The notes: generated from the sequence alone by a model not told the origin. Shown: positions 35,657-49,000, counted from the stretch's first letter. The stretch is 64,000 nt of DNA from Endothia cerciana (GCA_026119935.1 JALRMH010000044.1:267962-331961); one strand, 5' to 3'. Numbers and translations: made by a program.

Positions 35657-38600
35657 TCACGCAAACCCGAACCCCTGCGCATTCTCGAGCGCCATCCCCA
35701 AACGCTCCCTCAGCACCTCCCGATCCCGATACTCGGGCAGCAGGAGCGTGCCGTAGCATGTATACGCCGTAGGCAGGTGTCCGCCCTCGCCGTCCTCCTC
35801 ACCGTTCTTCTGCACCACGAACTGGACGTTCTTGACGCCGCCGACGGGGACGCGGTCTGACGCCGTAACGAACTCGAGCAATTTGCGCTTCATACGGTCG
35901 TCATACTTCTTAACAATGGCCCAGAAGTCCTTGATCGTGCGTGAGGACTGCGAGTAGCCGACGTAGCGGGCCGCACGGCGCAGCTCAGAGATGTCGATCT
36001 CCTGTGCGCCCTCGACGAGGTTCTGTAAGAGCTCGGGCGTGAGCAGGGTGAGTGACTTGGGGTGCAGGATTGAGCGGAAGCCTTTGGCGAGGGCTTCGTA
36101 CTGAGGCCGGACGGAGACGTCGGTCATGTAGCGGATATAGTCGGATACGTAGGCATTGCGGTTGGAGTTTGTGACGTAAGGGGCATCCGCGGGATTGTCG
36201 GCAGAGAGTGATGACAGCCCATCTCGGGCGTGTGAAGGGAATTGTGGCCATTCCTCTGGATCGGGCTGTGTACCAGGCGTGATAGAGTGCATCTCGCGGG
36301 AGACATGTTCATTGAACATGCTGGTGGAGAACTCGTAGGTGACGGCGAAAACATCCTCGACTGCGCCGTTGGACTCGTCCCACTCCAGTAACTCCGTCAG
36401 ACTGCTGGCGATTTGGGGCCAGCCATCGTTGATGTGATGTATATCAGTGACGGGCTCGCCCAGAAGCTTGCGATACAGAGCTTTGGGGAAGCTGACGGGT
36501 AGGGTCAAGCCATTGTAAACTGCCAGACCAATAAGCAAACCCACGAGTTCGAACTTCCAAGTTGGCTCAAGTGATCCTGGCTGAAACCATGCCATCCGGT
36601 TCCGTTCATCGACGGTGAAAGCTCCAAAGGCAGGATCCAAGGCCTCGGCAACGGCAAGGCGGAAGAACTCCTGCTGGACGCCACCAGAGTCGAATCCTTC
36701 CTCGCCTGTATCCTCCCCCAGATGTACCTTCAGAGGTCTGAGCAATTCTCTTTCCTCCCGCCTCCATAGCTGATCGAATGCATCCCTCAAGACTGTCTTG
36801 CGGCTAATGTCCAGGATGAGAAACCTGGAAGAAGCCGTACGAAGTAAATCCTGGAGCACGCTCTTATGGTGCGGATTGTAGACCAGCGTTTGTTGCTCGA
36901 ACAGCCGGTCCAGTCGGCTCTTCAGAGAAGCAGCCTCCTCGTGTGCATGGCTCATCCGGGAGAAGTTGATGGCACGGAAGTATGTTATCAGTGTGTCGGA
37001 ATTGAATATGTACGGAAAGTCGAGTAAGTGAGTCTTTTGTTTGGTGGACGTGAAAGACAGCCATGCCACAGGCATTTCGACAATGTCGAGCCGGTCGGCA
37101 AAGTAGTCGGCTTGAAACTGCTTGTGCGCAATCCGAAGGGCCTGGGCTTTTTTATCTGTGCAGTAGTCAATATCACGATTGTCATGACAACACCAGTGAC
37201 CAAACACTCACGTATGGCATCTGTCAATGCGAGAGCTCCACCAAAGGGACCGTCACCGGGAACCTCCGGACTCCCGTCCCACTCCTGAAACATCACGCAG
37301 CGAGCCCAATCCAGAAGCAAGGTCGACATGCGTGTCTCATGAAGGCCTTCCTCGTTGCTCTCACTAAGCGCGTCGAGCTGGGCGAAAAGAGGCGCCAGGA
37401 TACCCGGCTGGACCACTATGTCGTCACCAAAGGTGAGCTCCTGATCAATCATATCATCGAAGTATCTACGCGTCGTAATAGCGGTCAAGAGCCTCCTTGC
37501 TAGTCGCATCACCAGATCGTGAGAAAAGGCGTCGTCGTACTGAAGACACAGCTCTGTAGATTGACCGCCTTTCGCGGAGAGACTCAGTCCTTGTGACCGT
37601 AGCCGCGACATCTCCAAGATCTGGCCCTCTTCCGACACCACAGGCACTGCTGCAATCAAGGCATGTAGACAAATCGACATGAGACGCCCTGCCTCAGCGT
37701 TGGACAGGCTCAGCGACTGTTTTGGAAATAACCTGGCTGTGGGTGAGCGGAGAGACTGCACAGGTTTTGGGGGCGCGAAAAGGTGGGCAGCAGACAGCCA
37801 GAGGCAGTGGTAGACCAGCGTCGGTGCCACCCTCGTCATTCTGAGCATGCAGTACCACAGCGTCTGTGAATCAACCAGCTCGCCCTCGACCGTGAATGAG
37901 CGGATCAGAGCATGAGGGTCGCTGAGGATGTAGAAGAGGCTCTGCTCGATGAAGAGCTTCCACTCAAGCTTCAGAGCGGGGGACCGAGGGAGTCCTCTCG
38001 ATTTTGACCTCCTCTTCAGCTTGCTCCTCCGATTCGAAAAGCCGACCAGGGATTTGGAGACCTCCGCCGGCTCTAGTAAACTCTGTTCACGAGTTCCGTC
38101 GTCTTGAAGTATGTCGCACATGAAATCCACCACATCGACACTGAGGACGGAGACGGCCTGTGGGAGGAACGAATCGTACGTTAACTCGGCGTCGGAGTCC
38201 GGGGTATCTGCAGATATATCGCTTGTTGATAATTCGGAGGGAGTCCTCTGGACAGTCTTCTCCTGAGATGTCATTCCTCCCAGCGCTGGAGACCCATCTC
38301 TTGCTGGTCGACTGGTATCTTCCGGTGATTGGGTAGGGTACTCCTTGTCAGAACGAGAGTCATCGAACCAGTTGACGGGTGGAACCTGGGATACAGGCCG
38401 GGCCAGATTCGAGGCCGTACTCTTGATAGACATTGTAGACTTGTCCGCCTGGATACCTGGTTGGCGTGGGGAACGGAGCCCATTGGGGCCATCGTCCGCA
38501 AAAGAGTCGACCGGATATGTATCAATTGAGAGCTGCCGCTTTGGCTGTGCCACAGAGTTCGTGCACACTCTGGTGTTTGAATTACGGCGGAGATTGCCTG

Positions 38601-39663
38601 GCTGATTATCCGGCAAGGACTGGTGACCATTGGGATGTGCATCCTCCTTCTCTTGACCTCTCGTTTCCGATTTCGTACTGCCTTGTCTCATTGTAGATGC
38701 CGGTTCCTCTGGAATGGAATAGTCATTGACACTCGCTCCTCTCGTCGACTTCGGACTGTGTCTCCGCTTGGAGGGTCTTGGCGAGGACGAGGACTTTCTT
38801 CGGGAGGGCCTAGGTAGCTTGGTTCCATCTTCCAAGGGAGTGTCTTTTTGCAGATCGCAGGCAGTCTCGTGCATATCCTCGAGGGCGTTTGGCGTCAGCC
38901 ATTCTAGCATCTTGAAAGCCACGGTACCAAACATGTTTGCGGCGAACGACCTGTAGTCCTTGCCCGTATGCTTCTCGACGACATCAAACCTGGGCGACTC
39001 CGCCGTTGGAGCATCTTCTCGAGGTGGTGGTGGCCTCAGCTTGTCCGTCCCGCTGCCTTCTTCCGTAGTGCCCTGCCGTAGATGAATTTTTGTCTTGGCT
39101 CTAACTTGGCGAGCCTTATATGAACTAGGAGCACTGGCGGGGTGGCCTTTCCCAGATGAGCGTATCCTGTCCTGACCGGCCTGCAGACTTGGTTTACGGT
39201 AGAATATGAGTGAGTCGATGGCGGCAGGCGGCAGCTTGGGTGCCCTGAGTGCTGGACAGAGGGCATTCTCCGGGTTGTCCTGGCTGGCCATGTAGACGGC
39301 GAGGACCCTCGCGCTGGTGACATTGTATCGTCGTATGGGTATGCGGCCGACGCTTCGCTTGCGGAAGGAGAAACAGGTCGGGGTGGAGCAGTAGTTGGAG
39401 CCACAGCCCTCGCGCAGCTGAACGATGAACTTCTCGACGAGCTGCTGGAAGCCATGCCTACGGCAGGCGCGGTGGATGACGTAGACTCTCTTTGGATTCT
39501 CAATGTTCTCAACGACTGCCTTCAGCTCTGGTGGTGCATCCCGGGGCAGGCGGGCGAAGGGTGCGGTCTCCCACAAGCCCGCCAAGAGGTCGGCCTCGAC
39601 ATCGTGGTGTATGGAATGGCTGGCGTTCCCGGCATCGAGGGGCCGAACGGTGTCTTGCGTCAT
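35657..39663 (-). CDS. HUL4: HUL4-like HECT E3 ubiquitin ligase with AZUL domain
   Basis: Transfers ubiquitin through a thioester; yeast Hul4 works with the exosome cofactor TRAMP and in degradation of misfolded proteins. Exons 39663-37212 and 37155-35657 join (57-nt intron) to 1316 residues. The N-terminus has an AZUL-type zinc module (residues about 60-90: FIVQLREGCGSNYCSTPTCF), as in UBE3A. A long Ser/Pro-rich disordered part follows (to about residue 500). The HECT domain starts near residue 955 (LLRPLKVHLGEDTGEEGFD) and ends with the catalytic Cys in LPTAYTCYGTLLLPEY at about residue 1284, 33 residues from the end. HECT-type HUL4 rather than TOM1/RSP5/HUL5 is judged from absence of WW/C2/IQ motifs and the size. 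Confidence 0.87.
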
Positions 39664-41258
39664 GTCATAGGCGGGCGTCGAGAGTGGCTCAGCATCGATA
39701 GCAGGTGACCAGGGCGCCGCGAATGTGATCTTGGATCGGTCGGCTGTTTATGTAGTGAATGCGAGTGCAGTGTGTGGTTCGCAGCGCAGCCTGGTCACGA
39801 AGGACTGCGGGTTCAGTGGAGGTCTCGTCTGGGGTAACGATGAGAGGCTTCGGTAGAACGCTGAAAAGTGAGCGGCAGGTCTGTAGAGAGAGGAGGCTAT
39901 GAGAAACCGTTGGAGAGATGAGGAAGCAGGCGCTGTGTCGTGATGATCGTAGGATGAAATGCGCGTCGAGTTGTCGGGGTGAGGACGAGGATGGAGATTC
40001 TTCTTTGACGTTTGATGGCAATGACACAACAGCTGAACACTGAATGTGGAAGTGGGCGGCGCTCGGCGGTCAGCACAGGCCATCCCAAAGTCTACTCCAG
40101 ATTCCAGACTTCAGCGGCCAGGGCCCAGGGCCCGGGGCCCGGGGCCCGGGGTTCCAGGCTAGGGCTAGCCTCTAGGCTACTCCGTAGGGACGGGCCCGCC
40201 GCAACGGTTACAACGACTATGTACCACGCGTGGGCATGGGCACCCACCCACACGCTGCTAATCACCGTTTGTTTCGGCGCCCGCTGTTGGAACTTGCAGG
40301 TTAGTCAGTCCTACCTGCGATCATCTTGGAAGATCCGAGTAGATGTGAGCATCAAGTCTCTAGAGGAAAGACCTTGTATGTATCGAAAGGCAGACGACAT
40401 ACAAGGGTTGTTAGGTTTGCAGCCGACTTCCTCCCAAGCACCCTGTGCAGTGGGGACGGCCTCCAGGGGGATAACCTTGGCAGCGTACCCGCGACAGTCA
40501 AGCTTCGCAGGTGGCAGGATACTGTGGTACTGTACATTTTAGCCCTGGTACCATAGCAAGTTTGTCTCGCGGGAATGTCGTGTGGAGCCTCTGGGGGAAA
40601 CCTCAGCAACTCTCCCACCGTATCGAGGAACAATTCCATGTATACTGAGGACTGGTAGAACATGCCCTCCTGGGAAACACCCCATCTGTAGGCTGTCCGA
40701 ACTATCAAGGCTGATCCAGGAACAAAGATGCATGTGGTTGTCGTGTATCTCCACAGAGAATCTGTCGAGTGCCGGGCCTATACCACAGCATTGCTTGGGC
40801 ACCCAGGTGCCAGAGTGGGGGGAGGGGAATGTGCTAAGCTAGTGTATCGATGCCGCAGGGCAGGGCGGGTGCATCTGTTATCGGTCGCTTATCGGCTCTT
40901 ATTCCCTCCCCATGCGGCGGTGCCTCCCCACCAACAAAAACTAAGACGGGCCGGGTGATGAGGGCCAGGTCAAGAAATTATCGCCGCCACTTCTGACCTG
41001 GAATCCTGAAAGGTTCACCTTTACTAATTCAAGGCTGGTGTCTGGTGCTTTTTATCAATTGCTCTCGAGGCAGAGCACTGGTGTCCTCTAATATCGCTCA
41101 ACCATTCGCTTTCCGGCTTTTCCGTTGCAGCCGAAGCCCCTCCATTGGCGTCTTGAATTTTGACGACATCCAACCTCACCATCAAACCCCGCGGTACGTT
41201 TGGTCGAACAGCACCAGCTCAACAACTCGACGATCCTCCTACGCCGACACAGCTCACC
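39664..41258. other. Divergent intergenic region HUL4 / REI1
   Basis: 1.6 kb holding the promoters of the HUL4-like gene (-) and REI1 (+). It contains a GGGCCC-based tandem repeat at 40121-40151. The open frames here show no known domain. Confidence 0.5.
40121..40151. repeat. Tandem (GGGCCCR)n repeat
   Basis: Four 7-bp units GGGCCCA/GGGCCCG followed by GGG, a self-complementary GC-only array. It may form hairpins. It lies 458 bases from the HUL4-like start. Confidence 0.85.
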
Positions 41259-43026
41259 ATGGCGACAATAAGTGGCAGCCGCAGTGCTCCCGCCCAGGAC
41301 ACATCTGCCTCCCACCCCTACACCTGCAATACCTGTCAGGTCGCCTTCCGGAACAGCGACCTGCAGAAGGGTCATATGAGGAGCGACTGGCAGTAAGTGT
41401 CGGGCAGATGGCCTTTCCTCTGTGCTCTTGCACTAACGCGGTGTCCTAATCTACAGCCGGTACAACCTAAAGCGTCGAGTTGCCAGCCTTCCCCCAATCT
41501 CCTCCGAAGTCTTCACCGAGAAGGTCCTCCAGGCTAGAGCGACCTCTACCGCAGAGGCCGAGCGTGCCGGTTGGCAGAAAGAGTGCAATGTGTGCCACCG
41601 CACCTACTACAGCGACAACTCATACCAGAACCACATTGGTAGTCAAAAACACAAGGCTAAGGAGGCTGCTTCGCTGCGAGGTCAGAATGGCGCTGCGGTC
41701 ATACCCGACGATGCCAGCTCCATGATCAGCTCTACCTTCTCACTAGGTGAGCCCGTGCCCTCCAACAAGTCTGAGGTCGACTCCGAGGCAGAAGAGGAAT
41801 TCACCCACATTGTTGAGGGCATGAAGAATACCGGCATACAGGAACGTCCCCCTCCGGTCCCGCGCCCGTCCAATCCTGTTCCTTCCGCCGACGGTCAGAA
41901 GCAAGAAGACAAGATCATGTCCGAGGAGGCTGGCGAGCGGCAGTCTACTTCTGCTACCCCCATTCCGTCCAAGACTTCTGGTGCGGCACCAAGCCTGTCG
42001 CTGAAATCATGCCTGTTCTGCAATCTGGAGTCATCCGATGTGCCCTCGAATGTCGCCCACATGGAGCGCTCTCATGGCATGTTCATTCCCGAGAGGCAAT
42101 ACCTGGTTGATATGGAGGGCCTTTTGGGTTCTCTGCAACAGCGGATTCAGGAATTCAACGAGTGCCTGTACTGCGGCAAGGTCAAATCCAACGCCTTTGC
42201 GGTGCAAACTCACATGCGAGACACGGCGCACTGCAAGATTCCGTACACAACTGAGGAGGAACAGTTGGAGATCGGAGAGTTCTACGACTTCCGCAGTACA
42301 TACTCGGATGATGAGGAAATGGACTCAGATGACGAGTCCACCACGAACGGCGGGGTGAGGCTGGGTGGCAAGCGCGCCACCACTGTCACCAACGAGGATG
42401 GCGAGGAGGTGGAGGAAGGTGGGGATGAGGGCTGGGAGACGGATTCTTCCGCTTCCTCCCTGGACTCTGCCGATCTGACTGCTGTGCCCGCCGAGAATCA
42501 CTACCACCAGTACGACCGACTAGAGAAGCACCCTCATCACTCGCGCGGTGACTCAAGACCTCATCGCCAGAAGGACGGCTTTCACTCGCATTCACACAAG
42601 CCTACACGGGCTGTCTTTTACGACGAGTATGAGCTGCATCTTCCAAGCGGCAAATCCGTGGGCCACCGTTCGTTGAACAAGTACTACCGCCAGAACCTGC
42701 GCGACTATCCCACGTCTGAGGAGCGTACCCAGCGACAGCTGGCGATCGAGAATGGCGAGGACACTGAGGATATGGATGTTGACAGCGAGAAGGGTACCAG
42801 CCAGCAGATTGTCCGCCGGGGCCGCCAGAGGGATCAGAACAGGCAGCTGGTTAGCCGTGCAGAAGGTGGCATCGGCATGCTAGGCGTCTCGGACAGAAAG
42901 AAGAAAGAGGTCAAGAAGGCGGAGCTGCGCAGCCGCAAGATCGAGCATGCAGCGCAGAAACGGATGGAATGGTCCCTCAACAAGGGAGCCAACCACCAGA
43001 AGTACTACAACTACCAGATCCTGTAG
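41259..43026 (+). CDS. REI1: REI1, cytoplasmic 60S ribosome maturation factor
   Basis: C2H2 zinc-finger protein that removes Arx1-Alb1 from pre-60S subunits in the cytoplasm. Exons 41259-41392 and 41457-43026 join to 567 residues. Four C2H2-type fingers are visible: YTCNTCQVAFRNSDLQKGHM (residues about 21-45, whose last His is split by the intron), CNVCHRTYYSDNSYQNH, CLFCNLESSDVPSNVAHM and CLYCGKVKSNAFAVQTHM. Between fingers 2 and 3 lies an acidic region; the C-terminus has the conserved SLNKYYRQNLRDYPTSEERTQR and a basic end (HAAQKRMEWSLNKGANHQKYYNYQIL is split here as MEWSLNKGANHQK and YYNYQIL). The intron has a GTAAGT donor and CTACAG acceptor. Confidence 0.93.
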
Positions 43027-43979
43027 ACGAAGCGCACCCGGGGGGATGTTAATTCTGCAACAATGCTAAAAGTTCGCGTACATGAAGCCGTCGTATTGGA
43101 ATTTCTGCTTGGTGACTATGACTTACGGCCCGTGCTCTGTGGATAGAGTTCTAGGCCTGAGCTGCCTGAGCTGACGTCAAAACGGGCCTCGGGCGTGGTC
43201 AGCCCCCGTCAGCATCAATTCACGTTGTCCATGGACAGTGCGTCAGCAAGCATTCACAGGCCGCTCGGAAGGCCTCGGCGAATCCTGCATAATGTCTTGA
43301 AACCGCGCCCAGGGCAAAAGGCATTCGATCCATGACCCAGGCAATCACTGCTGGACCATGGGCGGATCCACTAATCCTGGAACTCCGCGACGGGCTTGCG
43401 CGGTTTGCCGCAGCGGTTGGCTCGGAGTTCCTGCGATCTACAGTGTCGGTGTGAGTGAGTGTGCACAAAACGCTGAGGGGGGGGGGGTACTGTGTGTGGG
43501 CCACGCCGGTGGCGGTCGCAGCGTCTCGCTGCCTCACGGGCGCTCTCATGTATCGCCCCATCTGTGCTGTGCATTGTGGCGAGATGCCTGGTAGCAACCG
43601 GAGGGAGTAGGCAGACAGAAGTGGTATTTACTCTCGTCTGTATTCAGTTCCACAACTCGGCAAAGCCCCTGGACCATCGGCTACCTGCTTCGACTGGATC
43701 GTCATAAGGTGGGACGACGCCGTCTCATATGGCCTACCGTCTGTCGTGCTTAAAACAGCAGACCTGTTTGTCCTGCGCCTAACTCACCACCACCAATCCT
43801 CGCCATCTAGCAAAAAACAAACAACAAAAAAAAAACCCCCCCAAAAAAAAAGGGAAAATTGCGTGAGATCAGAATGGGTTGGTTGCGCCCCTTCCCTCTC
43901 CTATCTGGACCTTACACACTCTTTCGGGCTCGCAGACCGACAAGTCTTGGAAAGTTCAGCTCGGCTCACTGTTTGTGCA
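43027..43979. other. Intergenic region after REI1
   Basis: 3' flank of REI1 and upstream sequence of the disordered-protein gene. Contains a G11 run at 43477-43487 and mixed A/C homopolymers at 43810-43855. No gene recognised. Confidence 0.5.
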
Positions 43980-44855
43980 GGGTATCACGACGATGATCTG
44001 GAGTCCCTGGCTCCCAGCGACTCTATAAGCTGTGTCCCAGAAGGGGGCTTCAGATCCAAGCACCGAGGTGGGCGCCATTCGCAGAGGACCTGGGCACCGG
44101 AGAAGCCCGCGACTCGTCCCCCCCGCCGCTCCGAGGTCGTCCATGCGGAGAAATACGTCGCTGGTCCCGTCCAATCCACAAGGACCTACACCTCAAGCCC
44201 ATACACACACAAACGAGCCGGCAGCCAGACATACGCAGTCCAGGACCGGGGGTACGCTAGCCAACACGACCGCCACACAAGACTCACGTCCAGCCCCAGG
44301 GTGACGGTCACCACGATCCCCTCCACGCCGACGTCATCTTCTCACTCCCGCAGGTCCGGGTCCAGCAGCCAGAGGTCTGGCTCCTCCAGCCACTACCGCA
44401 TCTTCAGCCCGGACAGGGAGGCGTCCACCGCCGGTCCCTCCTCCAGGAGCTCCCGCGCACCGCCCGTCAGCAACGGCAGGTTCCACGACGAGTTTTACGG
44501 GCCGCGAGGCGGCGGCCACCGGAGGGCAGTGTCCGCCGGCCCCCGTGACTCGGGCCGGGACCGCTATGCTGAACACGGGACGGCCGGCAGCCGCGGCCGG
44601 CACGATGCGGGCTACCGGACGGTAGAGTCGTATGCCCCTCGCACGCCCAGGGGTGCCTACGCTGGCGGCGCGTACGAGGATGATTGCTACGGCGCGTATG
44701 AGCTGCGCGCTTCCCGCGGCCTCCGGGAGAGCTTTGACTATGGCGCCCCTCGGGGCAGCCCGAAGGTGTTCGTGTATCCTAGCGGTGGGGGGAGCTCAGG
44801 GAGGAGGGGCTTAGACGAGTCCGGGGGGTCAAGTGGGCGGGGCCGGCGGTGGTAA
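43980..44855 (+). CDS. Disordered Arg/Ser/Gly-rich hypothetical protein, start unresolved
   Basis: A frame open to the stop at 44853-44855 encodes about 290 low-complexity residues rich in Arg, Ser, Gly and Tyr, such as SHSRRSGSSSQRSGSSSHYR, RGRHDAGYRTVESYAPRTPR and a C-terminal GGSSGRGRRW. It contains no Met at all, so translation must begin in an upstream exon. A plausible acceptor is TTTGTGCAG ending at 43980; joining the ATGG at 43874-43877 to it would give a frame starting MGYHDDDLESLAPSDS, but that donor (GTTGGT) is weak. RGG/YRG-type composition suggests RNA binding or condensate behaviour, without proof. Lack of frame breaks over ~870 bp supports a real gene. Confidence 0.5.
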   Translation, partial: GYHDDDLESLAPSDSISCVPEGGFRSKHRGGRHSQRTWAPEKPATRPPRRSEVVHAEKYVAGPVQSTRTYTSSPYTHKRAGSQTYAVQDRGYASQHDRHTRLTSSPRVTVTTIPSTPTSSSHSRRSGSSSQRSGSSSHYRIFSPDREASTAGPSSRSSRAPPVSNGRFHDEFYGPRGGGHRRAVSAGPRDSGRDRYAEHGTAGSRGRHDAGYRTVESYAPRTPRGAYAGGAYEDDCYGAYELRASRGLRESFDYGAPRGSPKVFVYPSGGGSSGRRGLDESGGSSGRGRRW

Positions 44856-46062
44856 CTTGGGATCCGCCTCGAGGAGCGTGCTCAGGTTCAGTGAGGCCCC
44901 CCGGGTGTTGGTGCGGTGCGAGACGCTGCTGAAGGAGGGGGCCAGGAAATGATTCGAAAAAGATGTAAGATATTCAAAGGACATTGCTCAACTCGCACGA
45001 GCAGGCCGTAGCTAGACCCTGGCTACGCTAATGATGTGGAATAACTGTATACTTGGATAGTAGCGCTCTTGGGACATTGGCTCAACAGGACATGAAGGTG
45101 TCTACCATTGTCATCCTAAGGCCACAGCCCAACGTGATCTTGATCTTCTGATATGCCTCTAGGTCCCCTTTATCAAGAGAGCAGTCTGTCACACACCATT
45201 TAGGTAGGTATAGATTCAATGTATGTCGAAAATACTATTATAAAGACATGATTAATCAGTATAGTAGTTAGGAAGGTGGTGCTTCGTTTGCCTGGGCCGA
45301 GTATTTGTGTGAAGAAAATTTATTTAAAAGTTTAGTGACATCAACCATAGCGAGAGCTGATGATGTGTCACTCGTGGAGCTCCCCATGAAGGCGTTTGAT
45401 AATGCTAAAGGTCACTGAAAAAACGCGACCTCAAATGGTAAGGAGGAGGGGCAGGAATTGTCCGTGTGCTGCTCTGAATTACACCCGATATGGAGTCAAG
45501 GGCGGGATTGGTGTAAGATGATAGGCTAATCCACGTCTGTAACCAAGATGGAGGAGAATCGCTGCTTGGCCATCCGTGGTAGCTCACAACCAGGATTCGT
45601 GATTTACAAAATTTCCATGTGGGCTGACCTAGGGACTCTGAAGAGCCCGTATTCTAAGTTTGTTCTGCCAGTGACAGAAGATCAACATGAGCACGGTCTG
45701 GAGAGTTGACAGTGGAAGCCATAAGTCATTGTGCAAATCATGGGCCTGGTGCTGAAGTGGCAGGGATCCAGGTGGGGGGGGGGAGCTCCAGGGCCACGCT
45801 AAACCCGGTAAAGCAGTAGAGTTGTTGAAAAAAAAGTGGGTGCTTTAGAGAAGGTCCACGTCGCACAGCAGATGGCTGGCTTTGCCTTCCAGTCCCTTCC
45901 TATCCTCACCTGTCGAGTCTTCTTGTATCATCCACGACCTTCTCCTCCACTCATCCTCCTTGCCTCCTGATTTGACAGCCCTTCCTGTCAAATCCCCCTC
46001 CTGGTTGATAACTCTTGGTCTCCTGTATCGTCTCCCACCTCGCTTTCTACTGCTGAGACACA
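44856..46062. other. Intergenic region before vigilin gene
   Basis: 1.2 kb with no recognised gene. It contains a low-GC patch (45180-45320), a G10 run at 45774-45783 and a CT-rich leader just before the vigilin start. Confidence 0.5.
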
Positions 46063-49000
46063 ATGGCTTCCTCTACTGAGCAACTGTCCGCCGCCCAGAA
46101 GCTCCAGCAGGAGCACGCCCAGGCCGCAGAGGACCATCATGTCACCGTCGAGGATGTTGTTGACGAGGATCTGAAGCCGCATGTCGACTCCGCCGATCCT
46201 CCCATCCTCTCCGAGAGGGCAGCTGGAAAGCAGAAGGAGACTGCCCCTGCTGCCGCCCCCAAATCCAAGGCTCCCGCTCTGGACACTCAGTCTCGTGAGT
46301 TGTTCCCTGAACTTGGTGGTCCCAAGGCTCAGGCTCCCAAGACTGTGCCTATGGGCACCTGGAACGTCGTCGCCGACAAGACCAACGGAAACGGCACCGC
46401 TCCCGTCAATGGCTCTCAGCGAGCTGCCACCCCCGGCTCCGGCACCGCGACCCCTACCGGAAATTCCAAGGCCCCCTCCGTCACCCTTCCCGGCAGACAT
46501 ATCGAGTCCATCGTCCTCGAGCCTCAGCACATGAAGTCCCGTGACCAGCTGAGGCGCCCCCTGGCCCAGATCATTCAGGACATCAACCGATCTTCCCGCG
46601 CACAGGTCAAGGCCGTTGCCGGAGGTGCTGGTGGTCTAAAGTTCGAGGCCGCTGGCCCTCAGGAGGCGGCCCAGCAGGCGCTCAAGGAACTTGTCAAGCA
46701 GATCGGGTCTACTGTACGTGCTATCTTGAACTCTGGCAGTTCCTCTTTGCGACGTTACAGCGGACTAATGATGCATTTGTGTGGCAGCAAACCATCCAAG
46801 TTCCCATTCCCCAGTCTGCCCGCGCCCACATCATCGGACGACAAGGCGCCAACATCAAGTCTCTGCAGGAGAAGACTGGCGCCCGAATCGAGGTCCCCAA
46901 GGATGACAAGAGGTCCTCTGCCGCCGACCCTGCCGATGATCTAGATGACGAGTACATCAACATCAAGATCGAGGGTAACTCCATCTCGGCCGCCCAGGCA
47001 CGCGAGCAAATCCTCAAGCTCATCGGCGAGCGAGCTGCAAAGGTCAACACTAGGGTCAGGGACATCCCTCCTGAGTTCTACCCCTTCATCGCGAACTCCA
47101 CTGGTGATGCCAGCCCGGCTCAGATGCGCGTTCCGCCTCACGCCATGTGGTCTTCCCAGGTCACCACGCCGGTCCCTGCGCCTGGCAAGCGTCCTACTTT
47201 CCAGCCCGCTCAGGACCATCATATCCAGCTAGAGGGTGAGCGCGAGGCCGTTCTTGCTCTCAAGCAGGAGATCGAGCGCCGCGCTGCAGAACTCCGCGAA
47301 CAGCTACTCCTGCAGCAGCTCGAGATTCAGCGCGGCCGCCACCAGTTCATCATCGGCCACTCGGGACTGTCACCCGAGGAGTTCTTCGACCAGACCGGCT
47401 GCGCCATTATCCTACCGACAGATGAAGATGATGACGCCATCACCATCGTTGGACCCGAGGATCGCATCAACGGCGCTCTTGAAAAGGCAGAGGCGCTGGC
47501 GCAGAGCATGAACATGAACAACGTCGACCATTTGAAGTGGACCAACAAGCAAGCGCCCGGCAAAGGCGCGGTCCACTCAAAGAACGTGACCCGCTACCTG
47601 CGCTACCGCAACGAAATCGACCGCCTGGAGAAGCAGTATCGCGCTCACATCAACACTCCGTTCTCTCAGGACGGGGCTTTGCCTTGGGAACTCTTCCTTC
47701 CTCAGGGCCAGTCCACCGCCGCTGCCACCTCGGACATTCGCAGCATCTTCGAGAGTCATCCCCCTTCGAGGATGAGGACTGTCGACGTGGACCCATTCTT
47801 CCACCCTTACATGCAAAATGAGGTCAGCCGACACGTCCGCGACAACTACGGTGTACAACTAGTGGTGCCTGCGGTCTCCGAAGCTGGCTCGCCCATCCTG
47901 CTTGTCTACGAGGCGCCCGGCCCTGCAGGAAGCCCGTACGAGGTTCCGCGTGCCGCCCCATCGCAGGTTGATGTGAAGGCTTTCGAGGAGGGTCTGCGTG
48001 CTGCCGAGCAGCACATCAGGGATCTCTTGAACCAGCAAGATGGTATAACTGCTGTCAATATCGAGGTACCTGTCAAGTTCCACGACAGACTGCGGAGGTT
48101 CATCCAGAAGGAGCAAGACAAGCGGGGTCCCAACCAGATCCGAATCCGTGTGTCGAGCATCGGTTCCACCGTGACACTGCGTGGGCCAGAGACAGCTACA
48201 CAGCGTCTGGCAGAGCAGGTCAAGGCTTTCGTGGAGCAGGAGAAGGCAGACGAGAAAGAGCGTGATTTCACCCTGGAGTTCAACTTCCCGCAGCAGTATG
48301 CCAACCATCTCATCGGCAAGCAGGGCAGCAGGATCAAGGACCTCCGTGACAAGTTCGACGTCGATATCCAGGTCGAGAACGGCAAGGTCCAGCTCAAGGG
48401 CCCCAGGGCCAAGGCCTCGGCGGCACGGTCACACATTGAGTCGCTTGGCAGGGAGCTTGCTGACGAGACTACCAAGACGCTGACAGTAGAGCCTAAGTTC
48501 CACCGCGACCTGATTGGGCCCGAAGGCAAGACCGTCAACAGGCTGCAAAACCGGTACAACGTCATGATCTTCTTCCCGCGCGCTGAGAAGAACGGCAAAG
48601 ATGATGATCCCAGTGCGGATACCGCCGGCGAGGCCCCCAAGCCCCGTCGCCAGCAAGCCCCGGATCAGATCATCATCCGCGGCCCAAGCAAGGGCGTCAG
48701 TTCCTCTTACGATGAGCTGAAGCAGCTCTACGACTGGGTGAAGGAACAGTCCTTCACCGGGACTGTGACCGTCCAGCGCAAGCAGCTCCCGTCCTTGATT
48801 GGCCAAGGGGGTGCTGCTATGGAAGCATTACGTCAACAGACCGAGACGAGGATCGACGTTCCTAACGATAAGGATTCAGACGAACCCCTTGTCGAGCTCA
48901 CGATCAAGGGCAAGAAGGCAAACGTAGAGAAGGCAAAGAAGATTCTAGAAGAGAAGAAGGCCGCCTTTGATGATACCGTAACCAAGACTTTCGATGTGGA

